Source: a virus. From it: a stretch of DNA of 64,000 nt. The position numbers were made by a program, and so were the translations under genes. The notes under the pieces were generated by a model that was not told the origin of the DNA, searched no databases, and worked only from the letters and a program-made list of their open reading frames with translations. This document shows positions 26,040 to 34,952 of the stretch, in pieces; position 1 is the first letter of the stretch; every line of letters begins with the position of its first letter. Where the stretch lies: the IMG/VR virus record IMGVR_UViG_3300030108_003783, positions 1 to 64,000 of that record; one strand, given 5' to 3'.

Positions 26040-29000
26040 ATGGCTTTTAGAGGTATATCATTAGAACCTATACACAGACACATTCAAATGAGACTGGAGG
26101 AATTAAAAGAGCAGCATTCTTATTTTAATAGAGGTAATATAGGTTTTCACTTTGAGCAAAATTTAAATGTCACTTCTGGTGCTGATGCTTTTTTAAAATT
26201 AAATGAAAAAACGTGTTGGTATTCTTTAAGATCCAATGCAATGTTTCAAAACGATGCAGGAGAATATACAGAACCTTTATATAATAAATTAGGACCCATT
26301 TGGGATAATGCTCAACAAACTACTGTTGAACAACTTTTATCTGGGCCAAACGCTGTAAGAGATTTTCAATTTAGATATGCAAGACAAGATTACGACTTAA
26401 CTCCTCCACCAGGAGTAGAAGCAATAAATATTACGAATAAAGGTACTTTAGGGTCTATTAAAACTGCAGATATAAAATTAAGATGCTTTCATCCGAATGA
26501 TATATTAGATATAGAAAGAGCTTATTTAATGCCAGGAATAACATTATTCTTAGAATGGGGTTGGACTGGTACTACACCTATAGATACCGTTACCTATGAA
26601 AGCTTAAAAGGTAAACCTGCTATAGAATTAGAAAATGAAATTTTAAGAAAAAAACTAGCAATACCATCAGGACCTTTAACGATAACTAATGGTCAACAGC
26701 CTGCAGATGTATTATCTTTAAAACCTGGTCAATATGACGGAATGTTAGGAGTTATAACAAAATTTAATTGGTCTTTAGATTCAGATGGAAGTTACGGAAT
26801 AAATGTATCTATTATATCTCCAAACTCTTTAACAATGGGTGTAGAATTAGAAACTCATCTTTTAAATGCTAAAAAAGCAAGTGGTTTTGTTTGGAGTAGA
26901 AGGAAAAAGAAATATATAGGAGAAAGTGGAAAAGAAGGTGGTCAAGTTGTATCCAAGGTAAATGAGACACCAATTTCAGATCCAGAGTTTATAGCAAGAT
27001 CTATAAAGAAGATACTGTCTTTAGATTCAGAAGACGACTTACCAGCTATTTTACCTAAGTATCCAATGGAATACGATTTAGGACTGGAAAAGAAAAAAGA
27101 CGCAGCTAATGCAAGATTGAATTCTAAAAAGAAATCTGGTAAAGCTTTAATAAAACAATTGGAAAAAGCAATAGCCCAAGCTAAAAAAAGAAAAGCCGAA
27201 TTAATAAAAGCTAATAATGCAATACAAGCAGCAACAAAAGCAATGGGTACTGCTTATGCAACTTTTAATAGAACAGTGAATCCTCTGGGTGTTAATGCTC
27301 CATATATCGTTAGTAACGATTTAGTTTTATTAAAGGGTAAAATCAAAGGAACTCAGACAACTATAGAGCATTGGTATTTTTACGGTCCGTTTAAAGAATA
27401 TGTTGATGTATTCCCATTTAGCACTAGTCCATTATCTGAATTATATGACCCTTCTTCAGAAGCAGACTTTCTCGAGTTAAGTGGTGGAAATTATGCATTA
27501 TTTCAAGATGCAGACGAGGCAGTAATTCATATTGAAGATGAATTAGATTTTATACAAGATAATTTACCTGGAGTAGAAAAAAGATTGGCAAACGCAGAAG
27601 CTAAATTAAAAAGAGATACTGAAAAAGGTGAACAAGAAGTAAAAGCAATAGAAGAACAACAAAATGCTGAAGTTAATGCTAAAGCGCAAATCAATCCTCT
27701 TTCTTCAGATGGATCATTTGTATTACCTGGTGGTAAAGATAAAAAGTTTATTTATCACGCTTCAGATGGAATGGGTTTATTTGCAGATGCTTTTTCAAAA
27801 ACAAAATACAAAAAAGTAAAAAAGAAACAAATATTTTTTAGAAATAGAAATTATTCCTATCTTTATGCAAAACCAGAAGCTCAGTTTCAAAGAAATGGAA
27901 AAGATGTAAGATACTGGTGGCAAACAGATTTTGCTTTTTCAACTTCTAAACAATCAGGTAAACCTTTAACGGAAGGAGCATTATATGCAATTAGAGGATG
28001 GTTTCCTTCACCTGATGGTGAAAACCGAATAACAAAAGATTTTGTAACTTGGAGATTTATTGAAGACGTTGTATTATCTTTTGCACAACCAAGAGAAAAG
28101 AGAGCATTAGGAGACGGTGAAGAAGACGTATTAACAGATCCAGGCTTTCCAGTATTAACATTAAGTTCTACACATGTTTCTGAATATCTAGCAGAAGACG
28201 AGAGTCAAGGGCAAACAACTCTTTTTCCCAATCAATGCGTTAATCATCCTTCTATATTATCAATGGATACAAACGTTTGCTTATTATGGGATAAACAAAG
28301 TCTTGATCACTTAGATTCTTTAGCAGATGTTATGCCATTTACAGCCGCTGCAAATAAATTATTAAATCATAAAAAAGACTATGAAAAAAAATGCGGTGGT
28401 AGATTTGTAGAAGACGTAACTGCAAACGGAGAATCAATTACTACTTTTGGTACTTATGATACAGCAAATATTAGAGATATATTAGTAAACGTAGACCATT
28501 TAATATCAGTTTTAAATTCGCAAAGAACATTTGAAACTATGGTAACAACTTTGTTAAATGATATAAACGATTCATGCGGTAAACCTTGGGATTTTGTTTT
28601 ACAAGCTCATGAAACAGATGCTCATGTTTTAAAGGTTGTAGATAGAAATTGCACAGACAGTGTAGAAAAAGAAAATCCTAATCCTTATATAATTGGTAGA
28701 ACTATTATAGGTGATGCACCGATAAGTCCTTTACCAAAAGATAATATGGTACAAGACGATGAAGCAATTGAAAGTAACAATAAATACGGGTTAAAAGAAG
28801 GCCCAGGTCAACCTCCTGCTGCTTCAGAATTCGATTTTAAATTTCAAAACAACTATTTATTTAAAGGTAAAGGGGTAGGTAATATATTAAAATCAGTTAA
28901 GATGAATTCTAAATTACCAAAGTCTGTCCAAACTATGGCATTTATATCTAATAAAAGACCGCCTTCAAATACTTCAGAAAAGAAAATGAATACTTTTAAT

Positions 29001-29504
29001 ATATATGGAGAAAACATAGTAGATTCATTTTATAGAGGAGCTGTAACAGGTAAAAGGCCTAAAAAGTTTGAGCAACAAGCACAAGATTTATTAGCAACAA
29101 AACAAGAAAACTATAAAAATTATGTAATGGGATATAGATCATTATTCACATTAAAAGAAGCTGCATCAAAAAGCTCTATAAATATAAGACAGATACAAAA
29201 AAATATTATCAATCAATTGATATATCCAAACTTGTCATTGATGAAATCACCACAAACAAAAGCTAATGTTTCTCAAAACCCTAGATTATTACCTTTAGAA
29301 TTGCAATTAGAACTTGATGGTATATCTGGAATCTATCAAGGAAATTCTTTAGCAATGCAAACTATAAGTGATGGAGGAGTTTTACCAGATAGATATAAAG
29401 ATAAAGTTGTATTTCAAATAACAAAAGTTGCACAAAGTATAAGCGATTCTGGTTGGACTACAAGTTTAACATGTTTAATGAGAATGAAACCACTGGAGGA
29501 TTAA
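26040..29504 (+). CDS. large baseplate hub-like structural protein
   Basis: A 1154-residue protein immediately after the gp53 homologue. The N-terminal region (AINITNKGTLGSIKTADIKLRCF, then MPGITLFLEWGW) is of a type I associate with large hub or wedge proteins of T4-like phages. A charged coiled coil occupies about residues 350-400 and another about 500-545. No lysozyme or peptidase motif is evident. Assignment rests on location, size and this local similarity. Confidence 0.6.
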   Translation: MAFRGISLEPIHRHIQMRLEELKEQHSYFNRGNIGFHFEQNLNVTSGADAFLKLNEKTCWYSLRSNAMFQNDAGEYTEPLYNKLGPIWDNAQQTTVEQLLSGPNAVRDFQFRYARQDYDLTPPPGVEAINITNKGTLGSIKTADIKLRCFHPNDILDIERAYLMPGITLFLEWGWTGTTPIDTVTYESLKGKPAIELENEILRKKLAIPSGPLTITNGQQPADVLSLKPGQYDGMLGVITKFNWSLDSDGSYGINVSIISPNSLTMGVELETHLLNAKKASGFVWSRRKKKYIGESGKEGGQVVSKVNETPISDPEFIARSIKKILSLDSEDDLPAILPKYPMEYDLGLEKKKDAANARLNSKKKSGKALIKQLEKAIAQAKKRKAELIKANNAIQAATKAMGTAYATFNRTVNPLGVNAPYIVSNDLVLLKGKIKGTQTTIEHWYFYGPFKEYVDVFPFSTSPLSELYDPSSEADFLELSGGNYALFQDADEAVIHIEDELDFIQDNLPGVEKRLANAEAKLKRDTEKGEQEVKAIEEQQNAEVNAKAQINPLSSDGSFVLPGGKDKKFIYHASDGMGLFADAFSKTKYKKVKKKQIFFRNRNYSYLYAKPEAQFQRNGKDVRYWWQTDFAFSTSKQSGKPLTEGALYAIRGWFPSPDGENRITKDFVTWRFIEDVVLSFAQPREKRALGDGEEDVLTDPGFPVLTLSSTHVSEYLAEDESQGQTTLFPNQCVNHPSILSMDTNVCLLWDKQSLDHLDSLADVMPFTAAANKLLNHKKDYEKKCGGRFVEDVTANGESITTFGTYDTANIRDILVNVDHLISVLNSQRTFETMVTTLLNDINDSCGKPWDFVLQAHETDAHVLKVVDRNCTDSVEKENPNPYIIGRTIIGDAPISPLPKDNMVQDDEAIESNNKYGLKEGPGQPPAASEFDFKFQNNYLFKGKGVGNILKSVKMNSKLPKSVQTMAFISNKRPPSNTSEKKMNTFNIYGENIVDSFYRGAVTGKRPKKFEQQAQDLLATKQENYKNYVMGYRSLFTLKEAASKSSINIRQIQKNIINQLIYPNLSLMKSPQTKANVSQNPRLLPLELQLELDGISGIYQGNSLAMQTISDGGVLPDRYKDKVVFQITKVAQSISDSGWTTSLTCLMRMKPLED

Positions 29505-29505
29505 A

Positions 29506-29991
29506 ATGGCAAAATTAAATGAACAAGAACCAATAGACCAAGAAGCATTACCAGATAGAGTTAAAAGATCTAAATTACCAATTGATCCTCTTTATCCAAA
29601 ATCTAGATATGACTCACAAGATTATTTTGAAATAATAGGAGAAGATGTTCCAGATGATATTGTAACACCTGTAACAACTTTTATTCCTCCAACAGAGAAA
29701 GATTATGAAAAGGGATTTTTTAATAGATACTTTATAGCAAGGTACGATTCAAATTTTGCAACTGAAGTTTCAATGAAATATTTTACAAAAAAATTCTCAA
29801 AATTACCAGACGGTCTTTATTTGGGTACAAATATGAAATGGTACATAACTAATAATAATTTACCAGTATTAGATTCAATAAGAACTACTATAACAGCAGA
29901 ATCTGTAAATAGGCATAATACAGAAATAGAATCTAAAAGATTGCCGCAATTAAAAAATACTATAAAAGATTTTACTCAATTCTTTCGATAA
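29506..29991 (+). CDS. conserved structural protein, unknown
   Basis: A 161-residue protein with a Pro/Asp-rich start and a conserved-looking centre (IPPTEKDYEKGFFNRYFIAR, then MKYFTKKFSKLPDGLYLGT). It has GGAGG upstream and follows the hub gene by one base, so it is probably a baseplate or tail component. An early-type promoter overlaps its 3' end. Confidence 0.6.
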   Translation: MAKLNEQEPIDQEALPDRVKRSKLPIDPLYPKSRYDSQDYFEIIGEDVPDDIVTPVTTFIPPTEKDYEKGFFNRYFIARYDSNFATEVSMKYFTKKFSKLPDGLYLGTNMKWYITNNNLPVLDSIRTTITAESVNRHNTEIESKRLPQLKNTIKDFTQFFR

Positions 29992-30013
29992 GTCAAATAA
30001 ATTTCTTATATTA
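29983..30013 (+). promoter_or_regulatory. early/middle promoter variant: TTTCGATAAGTC ... TATATTA
   Basis: One base differs from the consensus upstream box; spacing to TATATTA is the same 20 bases. The ATG of the polA-like gene is 5 bases after the -7 box, so the RNA is probably leaderless. Confidence 0.65.
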
Positions 30014-30018
30014 GGAAT

Positions 30019-31047
30019 ATGAATATAAAACAGGTTACATTAGATAAAGAGAAAAAAGTGTGCGTTCATTCTTATATAAAGAATGGAAGGGTTATAGATT
30101 TAGATTCAATAAAAACATCAACTCATTTATTTTATCAAAGAATGTACTGGAATAGGCCAGATATTTTTGATATTATACCAAACTGCAAACATCGTGAATA
30201 TATAAATAGTTTAGATAAAAGCTTAGACAGTTTTGAATTATCAGAGTATGATATTAACATAGCACAAACTTACGAAAATCTGATTTTACCTTTATTTAAT
30301 AAAATAGAAGAAAATGGCTTATACACTAAAAATGGTTATGAACATTCCAAGTACAATTTATTTACTATTACTGGTAGACCATCAAATGCAAACAATGGTA
30401 TAAATTATGCCGCATTAAATAAAGCTGATGGCTCAAGGGAAAGGTTTACTAGTAGGTTTTCTAATGGCTTTTTATTAGAAATGGACTTTGATGCATATCA
30501 TATCAGATTGATTGCAGATTTAATAAATTATAAATTACCTGATTCTTCTGTTCATGAATACTTTGCAAAACAATTTTATGGTGTTACTTCTGTAACTAAA
30601 GAAGAATACGAACAATCTAAAGCAATGTCTTTTCAAGTTTTATATGGTGGTGTTCCAAAAGAATTGGAAGCAATAGAATATTTTAATAAAACTAAGCAGT
30701 ACATTTTTAAGCTTTGGGATAATTATAATTATAAGGGTTACATACAAACACCAGTATTCAATAGAAGGTTATATAAAAACAATCTGGAAAATATGAATCC
30801 TCAAAAGTTATTTAATTATTTAATACAAGCTTACGAAACTGAAAGGAACATTAAAGCAATAGAAAAAATTCATAATATCCTTAAAGGTTATAATTCTAAA
30901 TTAATCCTTTATACATACGATGCATTTTTATTTGATTGCGCAAAAGAAGAAATATCAATTATAAAAAATGAAATTGCAAACAATTTAGATTTTCCAGTTA
31001 AAATGCATGTAGGTAAGAACTACAATGATATGAAGCTTTTAACGTGA
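30019..31047 (+). CDS. family A DNA polymerase-like palm/fingers protein
   Basis: A 342-residue protein containing, in order, the landmarks of the Pol I polymerase domain: TGRPSN (118-123), motif A with D156 in LLEMDFDAYHIR, O-helix motif B KAMSFQVLYG (K201, F205, Y209-G210), GYIQTPVFNRR, FNYLIQ (Q270), and motif C as TYDAFLF (D301). In motif C the usual HDE is YDA, and the O-helix arginine is replaced by Tyr197. There is no exonuclease domain and the thumb is short. The phage also encodes a family B polymerase, so this is a second, possibly specialised or regulatory polymerase. Confidence 0.85.
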   Translation: MNIKQVTLDKEKKVCVHSYIKNGRVIDLDSIKTSTHLFYQRMYWNRPDIFDIIPNCKHREYINSLDKSLDSFELSEYDINIAQTYENLILPLFNKIEENGLYTKNGYEHSKYNLFTITGRPSNANNGINYAALNKADGSRERFTSRFSNGFLLEMDFDAYHIRLIADLINYKLPDSSVHEYFAKQFYGVTSVTKEEYEQSKAMSFQVLYGGVPKELEAIEYFNKTKQYIFKLWDNYNYKGYIQTPVFNRRLYKNNLENMNPQKLFNYLIQAYETERNIKAIEKIHNILKGYNSKLILYTYDAFLFDCAKEEISIIKNEIANNLDFPVKMHVGKNYNDMKLLT

Positions 31048-31055
31048 TTTATTGA

Positions 31056-31063
31056 TATTTATA
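31056..31063 (+). promoter_or_regulatory. late promoter motif TATTTATA
   Basis: TTGATATTTATATTC, 24 bases before the next ATG, which has an AGGAG. Confidence 0.6.
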
Positions 31064-31087
31064 TTCAAAGATAAATAGGAGCAAAGT

Positions 31088-32230
31088 ATGAACATAAACT
31101 CTATAGTTAAAGAATGGGCTTGGCGAACAAATGATGGTATGCCTAATCCTAATGATAGAGATCATATAGAATTATTAGAAAATATACTATTAGCTCATAA
31201 GTACGATAGAGATTTTGTAGATCAATTCATTCATCAAATAGCACCATTAAATGAAGCAGCAATTAAAAATTCAAAAGTATTAGCTGCTATAAAAGCTAAG
31301 AATAAAAATGCAGCTTTTAAAAAGTTTTTAGGTAATTTACCTAGTGGTGATCCAGCAAGACAGATGAAAAATTATCTAGAAAAATTAGACGATAAAAAAG
31401 CTGAAGAATTTGCAGATATACTATACTCTTCTGCTAATCCTCCAAAATCAATTGGTGGTGGAGTACAAAGAGATATATTTAATATTGATGCAAAGGGAAT
31501 AGGTAAAGGTGAACTTTGGTTAGCAGTTATGACTAAGAACTCCGAGATACAAGGTGGAGGAGTTTCTTTCGATTTAAAAGCTGGCGGTAAAAAATACGAA
31601 GTAAAAGTATATGACACTTCTGCTTCTGCTGTAATTAGATTAGGAACTGAAGGAGCATTAGGATCTACAATATTTTGGCAAGAGATATTAGACACTTTAA
31701 AATTATTAGAAAAATTAGTTAAGTCTGTTAATATAAAGGATTACTTTGATAATGATTTTGCATCAGCAATAGATAAAATGATATCTAGAAAAGGTATGAC
31801 ATTGAAGGGAGAATTCAATAAAGCTGATATGAAAACGTATGAAACTTTCTATAGATTAGCAGAAGCTAAAACTAAAGTTGCTGAAGATGGTTTTAATAGA
31901 ATAGATTTAAGAGGGCCTAACACAAGACCTCAATCATTCACCATCAAACCAATACCTTCTAATATATCTGGTAACAGTATAAAAATAGAATTAGTAAAAG
32001 GTAACACTAAAGATACAGTTTTATCTAATATCATAACTGAATTAAGAAGATTAAAATACGTTAGACAACCTGGAGCTTTAGCAACTGACGTACAAAAATC
32101 TGTTGATAATGCAATTGCAAGTGGACCAGCTGATGCCTTCATAGTATTCAGACCAGGAAGAATATACGTTGGAAATAAATTTAAATTTGGTGTAATTTCT
32201 CAAGGTGGTATAAAGATTATTGAAAGGTAG
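31088..32230 (+). CDS. PD-(D/E)XK nuclease-like phage protein
   Basis: A 380-residue protein. The N-terminus (EWAWRTNDGMPNPNDRDH, then ending in APLNE-A at residue 56) resembles leaders of virion proteins and offers a gp21 site. The central segment GKGELWLAV, VSFDLKAGGKKYEVKV and IRLG gives the order E, D-x8-E-x-K expected for a restriction-endonuclease-like active site. The rest is helical and unassigned. It has a late promoter motif and strong SD. A DNA-processing enzyme carried in the virion is possible but unproven. Confidence 0.6.
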   Translation: MNINSIVKEWAWRTNDGMPNPNDRDHIELLENILLAHKYDRDFVDQFIHQIAPLNEAAIKNSKVLAAIKAKNKNAAFKKFLGNLPSGDPARQMKNYLEKLDDKKAEEFADILYSSANPPKSIGGGVQRDIFNIDAKGIGKGELWLAVMTKNSEIQGGGVSFDLKAGGKKYEVKVYDTSASAVIRLGTEGALGSTIFWQEILDTLKLLEKLVKSVNIKDYFDNDFASAIDKMISRKGMTLKGEFNKADMKTYETFYRLAEAKTKVAEDGFNRIDLRGPNTRPQSFTIKPIPSNISGNSIKIELVKGNTKDTVLSNIITELRRLKYVRQPGALATDVQKSVDNAIASGPADAFIVFRPGRIYVGNKFKFGVISQGGIKIIER

Positions 32231-32232
32231 AT

Positions 32233-32634
32233 ATGAGAACAAATTTATTATGCACATTTACTAATCCTAGAGATAAAAGAAAAACTATCGATTTAATTAT
32301 TGATAAGTATGATATATTGTACAATAAGATTTTTCTTTTAAAGAATGTAGATAATGATAGAGAACTTATGTGCACTTATAATATATCTATAGAAGAAAAT
32401 TATTCTGAACTGGAAAATACTATTTTGTTGCATAGAAAAAAACAAACAAATACTTTATATACTATTAACGCTTTAAATTCTTTAATAAAGATTTTAAACA
32501 ATGGTGTATTAGATACAACATACCAATTAGATTGGGAAAATTATAGAAATACAATGTTGTTAACTAATGAGGAAGGTTTAAAAAGAGTTGAAACTGAAGT
32601 AGAAGATATTATCTATATAAAAATAAAAAGGTAA
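32233..32634 (+). CDS. conserved phage protein (INALN motif), unknown
   Basis: A 133-residue protein with LLCTFTNPRDKRKTIDLI, then LMCTYNIS, ILLHRKKQTNTLYTINALN. These stretches look conserved in T4-like phages of marine origin, but no function is known to me. It begins 3 bases after the preceding stop, behind GAAAGG, and is probably co-transcribed with the PD-(D/E)XK gene. Confidence 0.65.
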   Translation: MRTNLLCTFTNPRDKRKTIDLIIDKYDILYNKIFLLKNVDNDRELMCTYNISIEENYSELENTILLHRKKQTNTLYTINALNSLIKILNNGVLDTTYQLDWENYRNTMLLTNEEGLKRVETEVEDIIYIKIKR

Positions 32635-32639
32635 GAGCT

Positions 32640-33203
32640 ATGATTAAATTAAAAAATTTATTACACGAAAGCAATATTTCAGAAAACTTGAAATATCATA
32701 TTAGAAATCAAATATCATTAAATGAATCAGTATTTAGATATGGCTCTAAATCTCACTTCGATTTAATTAATGAAGCAAGAAAATTGCATAACAAGGGTGC
32801 TGAATTTGATCCTTATTCTAAATATATACTAGAAACGGATATGGGAACTATGGGATTATATGAAGGTGAAGAAGTACCATTAGACTTTCCAATGATAAAT
32901 GAAGCAGAGTATCAAGGTAGAAAAGTAGATTTGAATAAACCTAAAAGAGGTGGTTCTGCAAAATATTACGTTTATGTAAAAGATCCTAAATCTGGTAACA
33001 TTCGTAAAATAGCTTTTGGTGCAAAAGGTGGTGGTGGAAAATTAGCTGTAAAAATTAAGGATCCAAAAGCAAGTAAAAACTTCGCAGATAGGCACAACTG
33101 TGATCAAAAGAAAGATAGAACGAAAGCTGGATATTGGTCTTGTAACTTACCAAGATATGCAAAACAATTAGGCTTAGGTTCTAATATGAATAAATTCTGG
33201 TAA
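32640..33203 (+). CDS. conserved phage protein with INE-A site and YWSC motif
   Basis: A 187-residue protein. The first 85 residues (MIKLKNLLHE-S onward) look like a removable leader, ending in FPMINE-AEYQGRKV, a good gp21 cleavage context. The remaining part has NKPKRGGSAKYYVYVKD, then DRHNCDQKKDRTKAGYWSCN, with two Cys and a His that could bind a metal. I recognise this as a family common to many myoviruses, without assigned role. Head packaging is a guess from the leader. Confidence 0.65.
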   Translation: MIKLKNLLHESNISENLKYHIRNQISLNESVFRYGSKSHFDLINEARKLHNKGAEFDPYSKYILETDMGTMGLYEGEEVPLDFPMINEAEYQGRKVDLNKPKRGGSAKYYVYVKDPKSGNIRKIAFGAKGGGGKLAVKIKDPKASKNFADRHNCDQKKDRTKAGYWSCNLPRYAKQLGLGSNMNKFW

Positions 33204-33467
33204 ATGAATCCATATACAGACGAAAATAATACAGGTTATAAAATAAGAACATTTGAAAAAGATGTTCCAGAAGAAGAGTTGATTTGGCATACTGATGAAA
33301 GAACTAGAGTAGTTGAAGTATTAGAAAGCAAAGGTTGGCAATTTCAATTCGACGATGAATTACCATTCGGATTACAACGTGGTACTATAATAAACATACC
33401 AAAAGGTAAAATACATAGGATCATCAAAGGTAATAGTAATTTGGTAATTAAAATCAAAGAAATTTGA
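33204..33467 (+). CDS. small cupin-like protein
   Basis: An 87-residue protein starting directly at the base after the previous stop. VPEEELIWHTDERTRVVEVL, then GWQFQFDDELP and IINIPKGKIHRIIKGN give a single-domain cupin barrel with conserved His residues (WH, KIH). Such mini-cupins occur in T4-like cyanophages; the ligand is unknown. Confidence 0.65.
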   Translation: MNPYTDENNTGYKIRTFEKDVPEEELIWHTDERTRVVEVLESKGWQFQFDDELPFGLQRGTIINIPKGKIHRIIKGNSNLVIKIKEI

Positions 33468-33475
33468 TATTTATA
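33468..33475 (+). promoter_or_regulatory. late promoter motif TATTTATA
   Basis: TTGATATTTATATTAAAGG, overlapping the end of the cupin gene and 87 bases before the next gene, which also has an early-type promoter. Confidence 0.45.
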
Positions 33476-33496
33476 TTAAAGGTTTTTGCCATTTTC

Positions 33497-33528
33497 TTTG
33501 GATATGTCAAAAATTTTTCTTATATTTA
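33497..33528 (+). promoter_or_regulatory. early/middle promoter: TTTGGATATGTC ... TATATTTA
   Basis: Exact upstream box, 20-base spacing, -7 box TATATTTA. It precedes the membrane protein gene by 34 bases; the leader has no SD. Confidence 0.8.
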
Positions 33529-33562
33529 ATAAACATTAACAATTAACACTAAGCAGTAAAAA

Positions 33563-33907
33563 ATGAAAGATTTATTATTAGCAATGGGCTTTTTTGCCAT
33601 TGGGCATACATTAATTTGGTTTCAAACAAACGGTCAATTCCTATGGAAATGGTTTCGTGAAAACCCTCTTATAATATCTATAATAGGTGGTACAATTATA
33701 TCATACTTCTTTATAGCAGGCACTAAACATATAGTGACTTTTTCTAATGGTCTATTATGGCCTGGAAGATTATTAGGTTTTGGTATTGGTATCTCATCTT
33801 TTACTATCTTAACAATAATTTATATGGGTGAGGGTTTAACAACAAAAACAATTACTTCTTTGATATTAGCAGTAGCATTAGTTAGTATACAAATATTTTG
33901 GAAGTAA
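33563..33907 (+). CDS. four-helix membrane protein, unknown
   Basis: A 114-residue protein with four predicted membrane segments (about residues 2-19, 37-54, 66-86, 92-112) separated by short loops; the layout resembles small multidrug-resistance or DMT-type proteins, but no family signature is visible. It is transcribed from an early-type promoter, so it acts during takeover rather than lysis; superinfection exclusion or transport are possibilities only. Confidence 0.65.
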   Translation: MKDLLLAMGFFAIGHTLIWFQTNGQFLWKWFRENPLIISIIGGTIISYFFIAGTKHIVTFSNGLLWPGRLLGFGIGISSFTILTIIYMGEGLTTKTITSLILAVALVSIQIFWK

Positions 33908-33933
33908 ATTGTTAATAACTTTTTCAAATTATA

Positions 33934-33965
33934 TTTGGATAAGTCGAAAAAAATTATTATATTTA
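33934..33965 (+). promoter_or_regulatory. early/middle promoter: TTTGGATAAGTC ... TATATTTA
   Basis: Exact upstream box and 20-base spacing. The UV endonuclease ATG is 4 bases downstream of the -7 box, implying a leaderless mRNA. Confidence 0.85.
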
Positions 33966-33969
33966 CAAT

Positions 33970-34899
33970 ATGAAAAACAAAAATCTAACACTAGGATATG
34001 CATGTATCAATATGGAATTACGTAAAGACAAAATCTTTACTAATCGTCACATGCGTCAAAAAACGTTCGAAGCAAAAGGTATTGAATATGCTTCTGAACT
34101 TAATTTACTAAATGTCAAAGATCTTGTAAAAATTATACAATGGAATATTGACAATGATATTAAATTGTATCGTATGTCTTCAGATATATTTACATGGCAT
34201 TCTCATTACAATCTTACAGATTGCCCAGATTATCCTGAAATCAAACGCCATCTTGAAATTGCTGGTAAACTGGCAAGGGACAATGGTATTCGTCTTTCAG
34301 CTCACCCTGGTCAATACACTGTACTTGCATCTCCCAACGAAGACATTGTTGTCCGGGCAATTGATATCTTGGACAAAACTGCAATTGTAATGGATCTTAT
34401 GGGTATGCCAAAAACACCAGAATGCAAAATCAATATACATATCGGTGGTACTTACGACGACAAAAAAGCTACAATGGCTAGGTTCTGTAAAAATTTCAAA
34501 CGTATCATTCCATCTGCACAAGCTCGTCTCACAATAGAAAACGACGACAAAGCTTCAATGTATTCAGTATCGGATCTATATGAAGGTATATACAAAGTAA
34601 TTGGTATTCCAGTTGTATTCGATTATCATCACCACAGATTCTGTACTGGTGGTTTATCCGAAGCTGAAGCTTTACATCTTGCAGCTAAAACTTGGCCAAA
34701 AGATATTCGTCAATGTACTCATTATTCCGAATCTATGGCACTAATGGAAGGAGCTGAAGATAAACGTGAACAAGCTCATTCAAATTATATTTACAACGAA
34801 ATTAACACGCACGGTCTTTCTATCGATTGCATGGTGGAAGCAAAGATGAAAGAAAAAGCTGTTCAAAGGTATTATGATAAACATTTGGTTTTATCGTAA
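33970..34899 (+). CDS. uvsE: UV damage endonuclease (UvdE/UvsE family)
   Basis: A 309-residue TIM-barrel enzyme that nicks DNA 5' of UV photoproducts. Family landmarks: LGYACINMELR, YRMSSDIFTW, RLSAHPGQYTVLASP, INIHIGGTYDDK, LTIENDD, VVFDYHHHRF and a late CTHYSES, supplying the metal-binding His, Glu and Asp. Arginine codons differ from neighbours: about 11 of 15 are CGN, while most genes here use AGA, suggesting separate acquisition. It has no SD and is probably leaderless. Confidence 0.93.
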   Translation: MKNKNLTLGYACINMELRKDKIFTNRHMRQKTFEAKGIEYASELNLLNVKDLVKIIQWNIDNDIKLYRMSSDIFTWHSHYNLTDCPDYPEIKRHLEIAGKLARDNGIRLSAHPGQYTVLASPNEDIVVRAIDILDKTAIVMDLMGMPKTPECKINIHIGGTYDDKKATMARFCKNFKRIIPSAQARLTIENDDKASMYSVSDLYEGIYKVIGIPVVFDYHHHRFCTGGLSEAEALHLAAKTWPKDIRQCTHYSESMALMEGAEDKREQAHSNYIYNEINTHGLSIDCMVEAKMKEKAVQRYYDKHLVLS

Positions 34900-34914
34900 T
34901 TTTTTATTATATTA
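34884..34914 (+). promoter_or_regulatory. variant early promoter before gp32: TTTGG ... TATATTA
   Basis: TTTGG at 34884-34888 and TATATTA at 34908-34914 keep the 20-base spacing but lack the GATAwGTC extension. It lies inside the UvsE 3' end. Confidence 0.5.
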
Positions 34915-34915
34915 G

Positions 34916-34939
34916 TAACAATTATTTATTTAACAATTA
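34916..34939 (+). repeat. direct repeat TAACAATTA in the gp32 leader
   Basis: TAACAATTA at 34916-34924 and again at 34931-34939, just before AAGGAG. It is a candidate unstructured binding site for gp32 on its own mRNA. Confidence 0.55.
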
Positions 34940-34952
34940 AAAGGAGAAAAAA

